DNA from: Bacteroidia bacterium
GTDB lineage: Bacteria > Bacteroidota > Bacteroidia > JAIBAJ01
Length of the DNA stretch: 47,575 bases
Reading direction: 5' to 3'
NCBI GenBank assembly: GCA_019695265.1
Contig: JAIBAJ010000001.1
Location: 98,347 to 145,921, forward strand
In this document: positions 7,909 to 16,621 of the stretch, piece by piece
Numbering within the stretch: the stretch's first letter is position 1
Layout: every line of letters begins with the position of its first letter
Position numbers and translations under genes: made by a program
The notes under the pieces: generated by a model
Database searches by the model: none
The model's input: only the letters and a program-made list of their open reading frames with translations
What the model was told of the DNA's origin: nothing

Positions 7909-10900
7909 ATGACCACTATTTACCAAGCTCTCGAAAAAAGAATTCTCGTCCTCGATGGGGCTATGGGAACTATGATTCAACGTTACCATTTGGAAGAGGC
8001 TGATTTCCGCGGTCAGATTTTTTTAAATCACTCCCACCCCTTGAAAGGGAACAACGACCTGCTTTCTATTACCCGACCAGATGTTATTAAAGCCATTCAC
8101 CGCGAATACCTGCAGGCAGGAGCCGATATTATTGAAACCAATACCTTCAGTGGAACCTGGATTGCCCAAGCCGACTATAAATTGGAAAGTGCAGTTTACG
8201 ACATCAATTTCCAATCTGCTAAAATTGCTAAGGAAGTTGCAGCTGAATTTACTGCCCAAAACCCCGATAAGCCTCGCTTTGTTGCCGGTGCCATGGGACC
8301 CACCAACCGAACCGCTTCCCTCTCCCCCGATGTTAACAACCCGGGCTACCGTGCCATTACCTTCGACCAATTGGTCGACGCATACTCCGAACAAGTAAAG
8401 GCACTAATCGAAGGTGGATGCGACCTCCTCCTTGTGGAAACTATCTTCGACACCTTAAATGCCAAAGCAGCGCTTTTCGCCATTGACCAATACTTCGACC
8501 AAACCGGCACCAAACTGCCAATCATGGTCAGCGGTACAATCACTGATGCTAGCGGCCGAACCCTTTCCGGACAAACCGTTGAAGCATTTTTACATTCCGT
8601 TTCCCACTTGCCTCTTCTTAGTATTGGACTAAACTGCGCCCTTGGTGCACCGCAAATGAGGCCTCACATTCAAACCCTATCTAAAAATACCGAATTCCGA
8701 ATCTCTGCCTACCCCAACGCAGGTTTGCCTAATGCTTTCGGAGAATACGACGAAACCCCCGACATTACCGCAGCTCACATCCGCGATTGGCTAGAACATA
8801 ACTTCGTTAATATTGTTGGAGGTTGCTGTGGAACTACTCCGGACCATATTCGTGCCATAGCTAATGAAGCAGCCAAATTCTCTCCCAGACCTCTGCCTCA
8901 ACTTCCCAAAATCCCTCACTACAGCGGTTTAGAACCTTTAACCATTTACGAGGGTAGCAACTTCATCAATGTGGGTGAAAGAACCAATGTAACAGGTAGT
9001 AAAAAATTCGCTAAGCTTATCTTAGAAGGCAATTTCGAAGAAGCACTTGCCATCGCTCGTCAACAAGTTGAAAACGGAGCCCAGGTGATTGATATCAATA
9101 TGGATGAAGGTATGTTGGATGGCGTTCAGGCCATGACCAACTTCCTAAACCTCATTGCCTCTGAACCCGAAATTTCCAAAGTGCCCATCATGATCGATAG
9201 CTCCAAATGGACCGTTTTGGAAGCCGGCCTCAAATGCATTCAGGGTAAAGCCATCGTCAATTCTATCTCCCTTAAAGAAGGTGAAGAAAAATTCATCGAA
9301 CAGGCCAAACTCGTTCGTCGATATGGCGCCGCCGTAATCGTCATGGCTTTCGATGAAAAAGGACAAGCCGATAATTACCAACGACGTATTGAAGTTTGTG
9401 AACGTGCCTACCGAATCCTCACCGAAAAAATAGGATTCCCTGCTACCGACATCATTTTCGACCCCAATATCCTTACTGTTGCAACCGGAATAGAAGAACA
9501 TAATAACTATGCGGTTGACTTTATCAATGCAACCCGATGGATTAAAGAACATCTCCCCGGAACCAAAGTGAGCGGAGGTGTCAGCAATATATCGTTTTCT
9601 TTCCGTGGAAATGAACCCGTGCGTGAAGCCATGCACACCGCTTTCCTATACCATGCCATTAAAGCCGGTTTAGATATGGGAATTGTTAATGCAGGACAAA
9701 TCGGTGTGTACGACGAAATACCCAAAGACCTCCTGGAACGCGTAGAAGATGTACTCCTGAACCGTAGACCGGATGCAACAGAACGCCTCGTTGAATTTGC
9801 CGAAAGCCTGAAAGGTACTAAGGGCAAAGCAGAGAAAAAAGATGAAGAATGGAGGAATGCCCCCGTGGAAGACCGCCTGAAACATGCTCTGATAAAAGGT
9901 ATGGTCGAGTTTATTGATGCCGATACCGAAGAAGCCCGACTTAAATACGAAAAACCATTGTCTGTTATCGAAGGTCCTCTCATGGACGGCATGAATGTAG
10001 TTGGTGACCTGTTTGGACAAGGGAAAATGTTCTTACCTCAGGTTGTGAAAAGCGCCAGGGTTATGAAAAAAGCAGTTGCTTACCTCATGCCATTTATGGA
10101 TGCAGAAAAAGAAGCCGGGGCAAGCCAATCTCAAGGAAAGGTGCTTATGGCAACCGTAAAAGGCGATGTGCACGATATTGGTAAAAATATCGTTGGCGTA
10201 GTTCTAGGTTGTAATAATTACGAAGTTATCGACCTGGGAGTGATGGTTCCTACCGAAAAAATCCTCGATACCGCACTTGCCGAAAATGTGGATGTAATAG
10301 GCCTCAGCGGACTTATTACCCCTTCCCTCGACGAAATGGTTTCCATCGCTAAAGAAATGGAACGCAGGGGCATGAAAACACCTCTACTCATCGGCGGAGC
10401 AACTACTTCCAGGGTTCATACCGCAGTTAAAATTGAACCACATTACAGCGGAACCACCGTTCACGTCCTGGATGCAAGTCGAAGCGTTCCCGTAGTTAGC
10501 AACTTGCTCTCCAAGGATGCTAAAACCAAATTCGAAACCGATTTAAAAGCCGAATACCAAAAACTAAGAGAACATCACAATAAACATAAATCCGAAAAAG
10601 AACTCATTAGCCTGGAAGAGGCTAGAAAAAACAAATACCAGGCAAACTGGAACTCCGCCAATCGCATTAAACCATCCTTCCTGGGTATAAAATCCTTCGA
10701 AAATTACCCTCTGGACGAAATTGCTCAACACATCGACTGGACTCCCTTTTTCCAAGCCTGGGAATTGGCCGGTAGGTTTCCTAAAATTCTGGATGACGAA
10801 ATTGTTGGAAAAGAAGCTCAAAAACTCTTTGCTGATGCCCAATCCATGCTTCAACGAATTGTAAACGAAAAATGGCTGACCGCCAAGGCAAGCATTGGTT

Positions 10901-11577
10901 TTTGGAGAGCAAATCAAGTCAACCACGACGATATCGCTCTGTTTGCTGATGATGCCGGAACCCAACAATTTCAAACCTTGCACACCCTTCGTCAACAAGG
11001 TAAAAAAGCTGCGAATGTTCCAAGCTTGGCATTGGCCGATTTTGTCGCCCCTAAAGAAGCAGGCGAAGATTACATCGGCGCCTTTGCACTTACAACAGGT
11101 ATCGGAATTGAAAAATGGATTGAACAATTTGAAAAAGATCACGACGATTATTCTTCCATCATGCTCAAAGCCCTGGCTGACCGCTTGGCAGAAGCTTTTG
11201 CAGAATTAATGCATCGTAAAGTAAGAACCGAATTATGGGGCTATGCTAAATCAGAAAACCTCACCAACGAACAATTAATTGATGAGGCTTACCAAGGAAT
11301 TCGTCCGGCACCTGGTTATCCTGCTTGTCCGGATCATACCGAAAAACCGGCTATTTTCCAATTGCTCGATGCGGAAAATCTTACCCAAATTCATTTAACC
11401 GAAAGCTTGGCTATGTACCCCACTGCTGCTGTTTGTGGCCTGTATTTCGCTCATCCGGAAGCCAAATATTTTGGATTAGGTAAAATCGCCAAAGATCAGG
11501 TGGAAGATTATGCCAAACGCAAAGGCCAATCGGTTGAATACATCGAGAAATGGCTGGGCCCGTGGTTAGGTTACTAG
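7909..11577 (+). CDS. metH: Cobalamin-dependent methionine synthase
   Basis: MetH transfers a methyl group from methyltetrahydrofolate through cobalamin to homocysteine. The frame is open from a TTG at 7897, but ATG 7909 ([10 protein letters not shown]) is the family-like start, giving 1222 residues, full length. All four modules are present. The homocysteine domain has zinc ligands Cys243, Cys306 and Cys307. The pterin domain is at about 340-620. The B12 module has the GDVHDIG motif with lower cobalt ligand His755. The C-terminal SAM reactivation domain has [12 protein letters not shown]. Positions run four behind E. coli numbering throughout, so no insertion or break is apparent. It is preceded by a SAM-I riboswitch and followed after 9 nt by repeat R1-A. 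Confidence 0.98.
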   Translation: MTTIYQALEKRILVLDGAMGTMIQRYHLEEADFRGQIFLNHSHPLKGNNDLLSITRPDVIKAIHREYLQAGADIIETNTFSGTWIAQADYKLESAVYDINFQSAKIAKEVAAEFTAQNPDKPRFVAGAMGPTNRTASLSPDVNNPGYRAITFDQLVDAYSEQVKALIEGGCDLLLVETIFDTLNAKAALFAIDQYFDQTGTKLPIMVSGTITDASGRTLSGQTVEAFLHSVSHLPLLSIGLNCALGAPQMRPHIQTLSKNTEFRISAYPNAGLPNAFGEYDETPDITAAHIRDWLEHNFVNIVGGCCGTTPDHIRAIANEAAKFSPRPLPQLPKIPHYSGLEPLTIYEGSNFINVGERTNVTGSKKFAKLILEGNFEEALAIARQQVENGAQVIDINMDEGMLDGVQAMTNFLNLIASEPEISKVPIMIDSSKWTVLEAGLKCIQGKAIVNSISLKEGEEKFIEQAKLVRRYGAAVIVMAFDEKGQADNYQRRIEVCERAYRILTEKIGFPATDIIFDPNILTVATGIEEHNNYAVDFINATRWIKEHLPGTKVSGGVSNISFSFRGNEPVREAMHTAFLYHAIKAGLDMGIVNAGQIGVYDEIPKDLLERVEDVLLNRRPDATERLVEFAESLKGTKGKAEKKDEEWRNAPVEDRLKHALIKGMVEFIDADTEEARLKYEKPLSVIEGPLMDGMNVVGDLFGQGKMFLPQVVKSARVMKKAVAYLMPFMDAEKEAGASQSQGKVLMATVKGDVHDIGKNIVGVVLGCNNYEVIDLGVMVPTEKILDTALAENVDVIGLSGLITPSLDEMVSIAKEMERRGMKTPLLIGGATTSRVHTAVKIEPHYSGTTVHVLDASRSVPVVSNLLSKDAKTKFETDLKAEYQKLREHHNKHKSEKELISLEEARKNKYQANWNSANRIKPSFLGIKSFENYPLDEIAQHIDWTPFFQAWELAGRFPKILDDEIVGKEAQKLFADAQSMLQRIVNEKWLTAKASIGFWRANQVNHDDIALFADDAGTQQFQTLHTLRQQGKKAANVPSLALADFVAPKEAGEDYIGAFALTTGIGIEKWIEQFEKDHDDYSSIMLKALADRLAEAFAELMHRKVRTELWGYAKSENLTNEQLIDEAYQGIRPAPGYPACPDHTEKPAIFQLLDAENLTQIHLTESLAMYPTAAVCGLYFAHPEAKYFGLGKIAKDQVEDYAKRKGQSVEYIEKWLGPWLGY

Positions 11578-11585
11578 TTTATTTA

Positions 11586-11942
11586 TTTGGCGGGTCCCAT
11601 TCGCATTAACTAAGTGCATCGGCCCAAAAGAAGCAAGGCTCATGGTCGGGCTATACGTTCCAAGTCCTCGCCGCCCGGGCTAACGCCGCGGTCGCCTGTG
11701 GGCTTTCCACTGCTATCCCTACCCGACTACAGCCCAAAATTTCACGCTTTGAACTAACCCCATCAAGCTTCCATGTTTGTATGAAAACATACATTTTGGG
11801 GTTCCGACCGGGTAGGGATTGTAACGGAAAGCCCACAACCCGAACACTTTCGGGTGAGGACTTGAAGTGAAAAGCCCGACCTGAGCCCTTGCAAAAAACC
11901 CTGAAATCGAAACAAAATCGGAAGGCGAAGGGACCCGCCAAA
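11586..11942. repeat. Dispersed structured repeat R1, copy A (two inverted half-units)
   Basis: The 357-bp element is bounded by TTTGGCGGGTCCC (11586-11598) and GGGACCCGCCAAA (11930-11942). Inside are two inverted half-units (about 11644-11725 and 11809-11883), each starting or ending CGGGTAGGG and GGTCGGGCT. Each half can fold: CGGG/CCCG base, GGC/GCC, then an apical hairpin. It is GC-rich compared with its surroundings, starts 9 nt after the metH stop, and has no believable reading frame. It fills most of the gap to the 50-residue gene at 12040. Confidence 0.85.
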
Positions 11943-11969
11943 AAAAAGAACGAAATATTCAAAAAAAAC

Positions 11970-12001
11970 AAACCCGGTCAGTTCCTGGAACCGCCGGGTT
12001 T
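11970..12001 (-). terminator. Rho-independent terminator of the 50-residue gene
   Basis: AAACCCGG (11970-11977) and CCGGGTTT (11994-12001) form a stem. On the minus strand it is followed by a run of T interrupted by one G. It lies about 40 nt after the stop of the minus-strand gene at 12040. Confidence 0.8.
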
Positions 12002-12039
12002 AAAAAGCCCCTGAATAGGCTTAAAGAATTTACAATCCG

Positions 12040-12192
12040 TTAGTTGTTTAGGATTTTAGCATTAGGATAACGTTGTAACCAACTATGAAATGCTTCTTTA
12101 CTCCTTACGATAATGGTTGTTCTACTGTCTAATTGCACAGTTATTCTTTCAATACCCTCTTCCGACGCTTTGGTTTTTGCTGATCTCGCCAT
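12040..12192 (-). CDS. Small 50-residue protein of unknown function
   Basis: A 50-codon gene encoding MARSAKTKASEEGIERITVQ and then a short beta-rich stretch ending WLQRYPNAKILNN. No signal peptide or membrane segment is present. The N-terminus is basic and flexible. It is supported as a real gene by a good promoter (12215-12245, giving a leader of about 16 nt) and its own terminator at 11970-12001, so it appears monocistronic. The compact basic protein with a conserved-looking W...YP...K tail could be a small regulator or nucleic-acid-associated protein, but that is only a guess. Confidence 0.75.
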   Translation of the reverse strand: MARSAKTKASEEGIERITVQLDSRTTIIVRSKEAFHSWLQRYPNAKILNN

Positions 12193-12214
12193 AACTTGTT
12201 TCTAATTAACGGGG

Positions 12215-12245
12215 CTAATGTATGGCTGTTACTGAAAGTGCCAAA
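12215..12245 (-). promoter_or_regulatory. Promoter of the 50-residue gene
   Basis: On the minus strand, TTTG (12245-12242), a 19-nt spacer and TACATTAG (12222-12215) fit the Bacteroidota -33/-7 pattern with one mismatch. The predicted start is near 12208. Confidence 0.6.
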
Positions 12246-12350
12246 TGATTTTTCGTTAAAAAGAACTAATATTCGTCATAATTTAGACTAACAACTCAAG
12301 CCTGTAAACCAATCCTCACATACCGTAGTCAAGTGCTGATTTTCAACACA

Positions 12351-12743
12351 TTAATTCTTTTTCGAATTCTGTGAAAGCAAAAATCCAATATCTAAACCGG
12401 TAAACACCACATAGTAAGTCATAAACCACAAAAGGAAAGAAACTGCATCGGAATTGTGGGTAAATACATAAATTATTATGAAGGCAAAATACAAGGCCAA
12501 CTTAATGCCCATACTTCCCATAAATACGTTTATAAAACTTTGAGGCCGCCCACTGATGGCATTGGAGACAAAATAATGAGAAACGGATGAGGCAAGGAAA
12601 ATAAACAATACGCTAAAAGGCAAAACAGGCAGTAAAACCAAATCGGGAACCAACTGATGTGCAATAAATGGAGCGGCAATACAGAGCAAGGCAACCGAAC
12701 CGGATACCAACATAAACTGAGAAAAACTTTTGGAAAACTTCAT
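12351..12743 (-). CDS. Small multi-pass inner-membrane protein
   Basis: A 130-residue hydrophobic protein with about four predicted membrane segments (near 10-30, 36-55, 75-95 and 100-120), basic at the N-terminus and ending in a polar Q-N-S-K-K-N tail. It starts 5 nt after the stop of the flavodoxin-fold gene at 12749, so the two are almost certainly co-transcribed and may work together at the membrane. I recognise no enzymatic motif. ATG 12743 is the only sensible start. Confidence 0.8.
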   Translation of the reverse strand: MKFSKSFSQFMLVSGSVALLCIAAPFIAHQLVPDLVLLPVLPFSVLFIFLASSVSHYFVSNAISGRPQSFINVFMGSMGIKLALYFAFIIIYVFTHNSDAVSFLLWFMTYYVVFTGLDIGFLLSQNSKKN

Positions 12744-12748
12744 ACAGG

Positions 12749-13687
12749 TTAAATACCATTTTTATCCCATTCCAAACCTTGGAAATAGGCCATTTGTTTA
12801 TTAATTTTTTTAGGAGATAAGGTTCTGCCAATCCAGGCAAACACAGAAACGATAGGACCAATAACTGACAATGCCGCCACGATGTAATACAAAAACAATT
12901 TCAATCGAAAATAACGATTGGGGTTTCCGGGACCACCCTTTTTACGAATGAAATTGGCCCAGAGTCCAAAAAGTCGAATAGCCCGGGTTTCGATAGGAAT
13001 CAGATTAGGATTAACTGCTACCGCATTGGCTTTTACAAGTTCAGGTTGCATGCCTGAAAAATCACCTTTAGACAAATAAGCATGAATAATTTCTCCAAAC
13101 TTTGAAGCATGTTGAATTTGAGCATCAGTAACACCGGATGGACCAAAAATTCCACCCATAAATCCTTCCTTCTTACCTGCAAATAGCCAAGCTGAAAGGG
13201 TAATTAAACTTACCACATTTGAAGCCGGATCTACCAATGCAATATTCCCAACCAATCTTGCCTTACGAACCAATAACAATTCTTTCAATTTTTCCATGGC
13301 GTTTAGCCACATATTTCTGCACCCCGTAACAGTAATTATTGGCTTATTGGCAATTAGACTCTTAACATCTTCCTTTTCCAACAAGCCTTGCACTAACAAA
13401 CTTGGCGATAAAAACCAGGGAGCATAACCAAGAATAACCAAATCGTAGCTCTCCATTTCCTGAATCGGCTCAACCAATAATTCGTCGGGTCGAGGCATGC
13501 CCAAAAATGTTTCGGGCATTAAATCAAAAAAAGTAGGAACAGTCCAGGGAAAAGGATAATCCTGAACGGGATAATACCGTTTGTAATCTACCTGATGACC
13601 GGCCATTTCCAAAGGCTTGGTTATGGAATTAAGAATTCGGGTAAGCTGTCCGGTTTGGCTCCAATAAAGCACTACTATCTTCGACAC
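12749..13687 (-). CDS. Flavodoxin-fold protein, resembles proteins annotated as dialkylresorcinol condensing enzyme (DarA)
   Basis: The 312-residue protein begins with IVVLYWSQTGQLTRIL, a flavodoxin-like phosphate-binding loop (S-x-T-G-x-L/T). A second strand, YDLVILGYAPWFLSPS, and ITVTGCRNMW follow in flavodoxin order. A hydrophobic segment near 265-290 suggests C-terminal membrane anchoring. The FPWTVPTFFDLMPETFLG stretch resembles Bacteroidota proteins named DarA-like, which occur in aryl-polyene/flexirubin pigment clusters. No ketosynthase or other pigment gene lies nearby, so an NAD(P)H- or FMN-dependent reductase role is equally possible. It heads a two-gene operon with the membrane protein at 12351. 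Confidence 0.75.
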   Translation of the reverse strand: MSKIVVLYWSQTGQLTRILNSITKPLEMAGHQVDYKRYYPVQDYPFPWTVPTFFDLMPETFLGMPRPDELLVEPIQEMESYDLVILGYAPWFLSPSLLVQGLLEKEDVKSLIANKPIITVTGCRNMWLNAMEKLKELLLVRKARLVGNIALVDPASNVVSLITLSAWLFAGKKEGFMGGIFGPSGVTDAQIQHASKFGEIIHAYLSKGDFSGMQPELVKANAVAVNPNLIPIETRAIRLFGLWANFIRKKGGPGNPNRYFRLKLFLYYIVAALSVIGPIVSVFAWIGRTLSPKKINKQMAYFQGLEWDKNGI

Positions 13688-13788
13688 ATTCTTTTGGTTA
13701 AGGAGAAAAAATCGGTCAAAAATAAAAATTTGTCCATGAGTTCTACTTAAAATCCATGGAAACTTAAAAAATGTCAGGGCTTTTTATG

Positions 13789-13796
13789 TAGGTTTG
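13789..13796 (+). promoter_or_regulatory. Candidate -7 promoter element
   Basis: TAGGTTTG matches TAnnTTTG. It sits about 20 nt before the TTG start at 13817, giving a leader of about 14 nt. No clear -33 box is present. Confidence 0.45.
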
Positions 13797-13816
13797 TGGT
13801 CTAAAGTTTAATTCGA

Positions 13817-14668
13817 TTGAGAGTCCTGCTGTCGACATTTGCAATTTTTCTTTCCCTGGTTAGTTCGGGCCAATCGGACATGCTTCTTACCAATGGAAAG
13901 CTTAAAAAAGTATATGTTTATTCAATTGATTATTTCCATGTCAGATATGCTAAAAAGCTAAAACCCAACCTTAATTTGGCATTGGTAGAAAGCCAAACTA
14001 AAGTATTGGAACAGAATTTCCTGAAGAAACTTTACCTAATAAACACTCATTATAGCCAAAAACTAGAAAAGTATAAAGCCAAGGGAAAAAGTCAGAAGGA
14101 AGTGGATGAATTTAGCTTTGATCAAAAAATAAAACAAGCAACAGAAGAAGAAAAGCTTCAAAAAGAAAAAGACCTGGCAATAGCCAAACTCAGTTACCAA
14201 GGCTTAAAGAAAAAAAGAAAGGAAATGGTTTTTTCGGTAACAACGGAAGGAGTAGAACAGGTGATTTATAGTCCCGACACCTTGGGTTTTCTGGACTCAA
14301 GTAAGGTGGAAGTAGAATACAACGTTGGAGAAATGCGGAGGTATATTAAAGGAGAGCAAGACGGGCGCAAAGTAAAATCGCCTTGGGCTACCGTTTGGGG
14401 CACCGGAATTGGAGCCATTGGTGGCATAGGTGGAGCATTTTGGGGGCCAGTGATTCCAGCCACCTATATTGTTTTGGTTGCAGTAAAAAAGAAAAATAAA
14501 AACCTGGAAAAACAAGTTCCAAAACCGGAGTTATTAGAAGATGAAGCCTATATGGATGGATTTAATAAAACTGCCAAACGCCGCAAAGTTGCCAATGCTA
14601 CCTATGGCGGAATTGCCGGACTTGCAGTTGGAATTGGAACTTACCTGTATCTTCTTAGGTTTAAATAG
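13817..14668 (+). CDS. Exported protein with coiled-coil and glycine-zipper segments, TTG start
   Basis: The 283-residue frame begins at TTG 13817, which directly opens a signal peptide (MRVLLSTFAIFLSLVSSGQS). No in-frame ATG exists near it. Residues about 60-140 are rich in K, E and Q and likely helical or coiled. A glycine-zipper-like stretch (GTGIGAIGGIGGAFWG, near 195-210) and a second Gly-rich hydrophobic segment near the C-terminus suggest membrane insertion. A basic cluster (KKKNKN) follows the first. No enzymatic motif is recognised. The next gene, another TTG-started exported protein, begins 28 nt later, so they are probably co-transcribed. Confidence 0.8.
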   Translation: MRVLLSTFAIFLSLVSSGQSDMLLTNGKLKKVYVYSIDYFHVRYAKKLKPNLNLALVESQTKVLEQNFLKKLYLINTHYSQKLEKYKAKGKSQKEVDEFSFDQKIKQATEEEKLQKEKDLAIAKLSYQGLKKKRKEMVFSVTTEGVEQVIYSPDTLGFLDSSKVEVEYNVGEMRRYIKGEQDGRKVKSPWATVWGTGIGAIGGIGGAFWGPVIPATYIVLVAVKKKNKNLEKQVPKPELLEDEAYMDGFNKTAKRRKVANATYGGIAGLAVGIGTYLYLLRFK

Positions 14669-14696
14669 TCAAACCCATTTTAGTTTAAAGCCGCTT

Positions 14697-15989
14697 TTGA
14701 AAAATCAACTTTTCTACCTTTTACTTATTCTTACTTGCTTTGGATTGGGCTGTACACCTTCCGATCCAACCGATCCAACCATCATTGATAATACCAAAGA
14801 GACCAACTTTGTTTCTGATTGGATGGAAAAATTGGGAAGTACTTCTTCACGTGCCGGGCTCAATTCCCCCAAAGCTTCCAGGGTATTTGCCTATTGCGGC
14901 ATTGCTTGCTACGAAGGAATTCACTTTAGCAATACCCAACTCCATTCACTGGAAAACAAAATAAATGGACTAACCAACTTACCTAAACCTTCCGATTCCA
15001 AGTCTTACCATTGGGGATTGGTTTCCAGTTTTGCACAAAAGCAGGTTTCTTTTTATTTGTTTAACACCGCCTCTATCGAGTTGAGGCAGGAATTGGTTGA
15101 TTTAGCACAAAACCACCGCAGCCAACTCATGAATCAGGGGGTTAGCGCTGAAATTATCGGCAATTCCATTTATTTTGGCGAAGAACTAGGTAATGCCATC
15201 ATTCAATGGATTATGAATGATAATTTTAAAACCGCAGATACCAGCTCCTATACCATTCCTACAGGTTTAGGTTTATGGGAACCAACAGCTTCCGGAAATC
15301 CGGTTTTGCCACATTGGGATAAATTTCGTTACCTCGTTTCTGACCCGGAAATGGTTTGCAGCCCAGGAATTCCAAACTACTTTTCTACCGAAACCAACTC
15401 CATTTACTACCAGGATGCCTATGAAGTTTACGAACTTAGCTCTGCTATAACTGACGACCAAAAACAAATAGCCGACTACTGGGCTGATGGTAAAAATGGA
15501 GTTAGTGCAGCTCATCATGCACTGGAATTGTTGCGAAATATCATTCGACAAAAGAACCTTAACCAGGAAACCTCGGCTTTAGCATTTGTTAAATTAAGTA
15601 TTGGACTCAGCGATGTTTACCAAAATTGCTGGAAAACCAAATACCAACACAATTCCATGCGGCCTGAAACTTACATCAAACAACAATTAAACAATAACTG
15701 GCAACCCTACCTTAGCTCTCCTGCTACACCTGAATTTAGTTCTGCCATGGCCGTGCAATCCGGGATGATTTACCAAGTATTCCAGGACCTATTTGGCGAT
15801 TTAAATGTGGTTGATAGTAGTTTGGTATCAAAAGGAATTAGCCCCCGAAGCTACTCAAGTGTAAATCAGTTAGTTGATGAAGCAGCCTACTCGTCCTTGT
15901 ATGGAGGAACTCAATTTAGACATAGCATTGAACAGGGAATGTATCAAGGTCGTTGTATTGGGCAAAAAATCAACGAATTGGACTTGTAA
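14697..15989 (+). CDS. Vanadium haloperoxidase/PAP2-superfamily lipoprotein, probably catalytically dead
   Basis: The frame is open from 14541 inside the preceding gene. TTG 14697 gives a lipoprotein signal with lipobox GLGC (Cys19) and 430 residues. The fold matches bacterial vanadium-dependent haloperoxidase relatives: K315-x6-R322-P, then TPEFSSAMAVQSG, then AAYSSLYGGTQFR and GRCIGQKI at the end. The PSGH-type motif reads S349-A350-M351, replacing the catalytic His (H404 of fungal chloroperoxidase). The third motif has Ser400 and Gln406 where an anion-binding Arg and the vanadate-ligating His (R490, H496) should be. Lys315, Arg322 and Ser349 remain. Family membership is clear from the surrounding residues; loss of activity is inferred. 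Confidence 0.85.
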   Translation: MKNQLFYLLLILTCFGLGCTPSDPTDPTIIDNTKETNFVSDWMEKLGSTSSRAGLNSPKASRVFAYCGIACYEGIHFSNTQLHSLENKINGLTNLPKPSDSKSYHWGLVSSFAQKQVSFYLFNTASIELRQELVDLAQNHRSQLMNQGVSAEIIGNSIYFGEELGNAIIQWIMNDNFKTADTSSYTIPTGLGLWEPTASGNPVLPHWDKFRYLVSDPEMVCSPGIPNYFSTETNSIYYQDAYEVYELSSAITDDQKQIADYWADGKNGVSAAHHALELLRNIIRQKNLNQETSALAFVKLSIGLSDVYQNCWKTKYQHNSMRPETYIKQQLNNNWQPYLSSPATPEFSSAMAVQSGMIYQVFQDLFGDLNVVDSSLVSKGISPRSYSSVNQLVDEAAYSSLYGGTQFRHSIEQGMYQGRCIGQKINELDL

Positions 15990-16208
15990 AACCAAGCGCT
16001 AAGCTCACAATCTAATCGTAAAATTCAACCTGATTGGAATTAACTCCGGCAAGAGTTATCGCTATTTTCTACTTGAATCCAATATCATGTTGGGACAAAT
16101 TCATTCTTTTCCTCCGATATTTCAATTAGCCTAACCGATAGCAATTCTGTTAAGGTATAATCCAGGTTTAGCATTAATAGATATAAATAACTTTTGCATC
16201 GGTACATT

Positions 16209-16260
16209 CCGGTATAATTTTCAAAATAGTTTTTGGACTATTTCTCAATTCACATTGATA
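16209..16260 (-). repeat. Dispersed repeat R3, copy 2 (inverted)
   Basis: Read on the minus strand, ATCAATGTGAATTGAGAAAT and the following TCCAAAAACTATTTTGAAAA align with R3 copies at 3068 and 37118. It lies between the haloperoxidase-like gene and the MazG-like gene. The rest of the 299-nt gap (15990-16288) shows no gene or clear hairpin. Confidence 0.7.
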
Positions 16261-16288
16261 TAACCCAATTTTTTTCCAACTTGCAGCC

Positions 16289-16618
16289 ATGACCATTCAA
16301 GAAGCACAAACCAAAGTTGATCAATGGATAAAGACCACCGGAGTGAGGTATTTCAATGAGCTAACCAATACCGCCATCCTCATGGAAGAAGTTGGCGAAG
16401 TGGCTAGAATTATGTCAAGAAAATTTGGCGAACAATCCTTTAAGGAAGGCGAAAACGATGAAAAACTTGGCGACGAAATGGCGGATGTTCTTTTTGTACT
16501 AATTTGCTTAGCCAACCAAACAGGAATAGACCTAACTCAATCCCTTGAAAAAAATTTAGACAAAAAATCCAAAAGGGATGCCAACCGACATAAAAACAAT
16601 CCAAAATTAACAAGCTAG
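16289..16618 (+). CDS. MazG-like nucleotide pyrophosphohydrolase
   Basis: The 109-residue protein has the MazG-superfamily metal-binding pattern: E33-E34-x-x-E37 (MEEVGEVARI) followed by E63-x-x-D66 (GDEMADVLF) on the next helix. These all-alpha enzymes hydrolyse nucleoside triphosphates to monophosphates and pyrophosphate and help clean the nucleotide pool. A single MazG domain of about 110 residues is the normal size for the short forms. The AddB-like gene starts 3 nt after its stop, so the two are co-transcribed and probably translationally coupled, linking nucleotide hygiene with DNA repair. Confidence 0.9.
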   Translation: MTIQEAQTKVDQWIKTTGVRYFNELTNTAILMEEVGEVARIMSRKFGEQSFKEGENDEKLGDEMADVLFVLICLANQTGIDLTQSLEKNLDKKSKRDANRHKNNPKLTS

Positions 16619-16621
16619 TTC

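Noticed and set aside
8023-11209. Several long antisense and frame-shifted ORFs within metH
   Set aside because: They are shadows of the metH codon pattern; the real frame is full length with all motifs.
11586-11942. R1-A as an insertion sequence or integron attachment site
   Set aside because: There is no transposase or integrase and no clear target duplication; only the inverted ends support mobility.
11651-11971. A 106-codon minus-strand reading frame over repeat R1-A
   Set aside because: It lies inside the repeat and its composition follows the repeat's hairpins; other R1 copies do not keep the frame.
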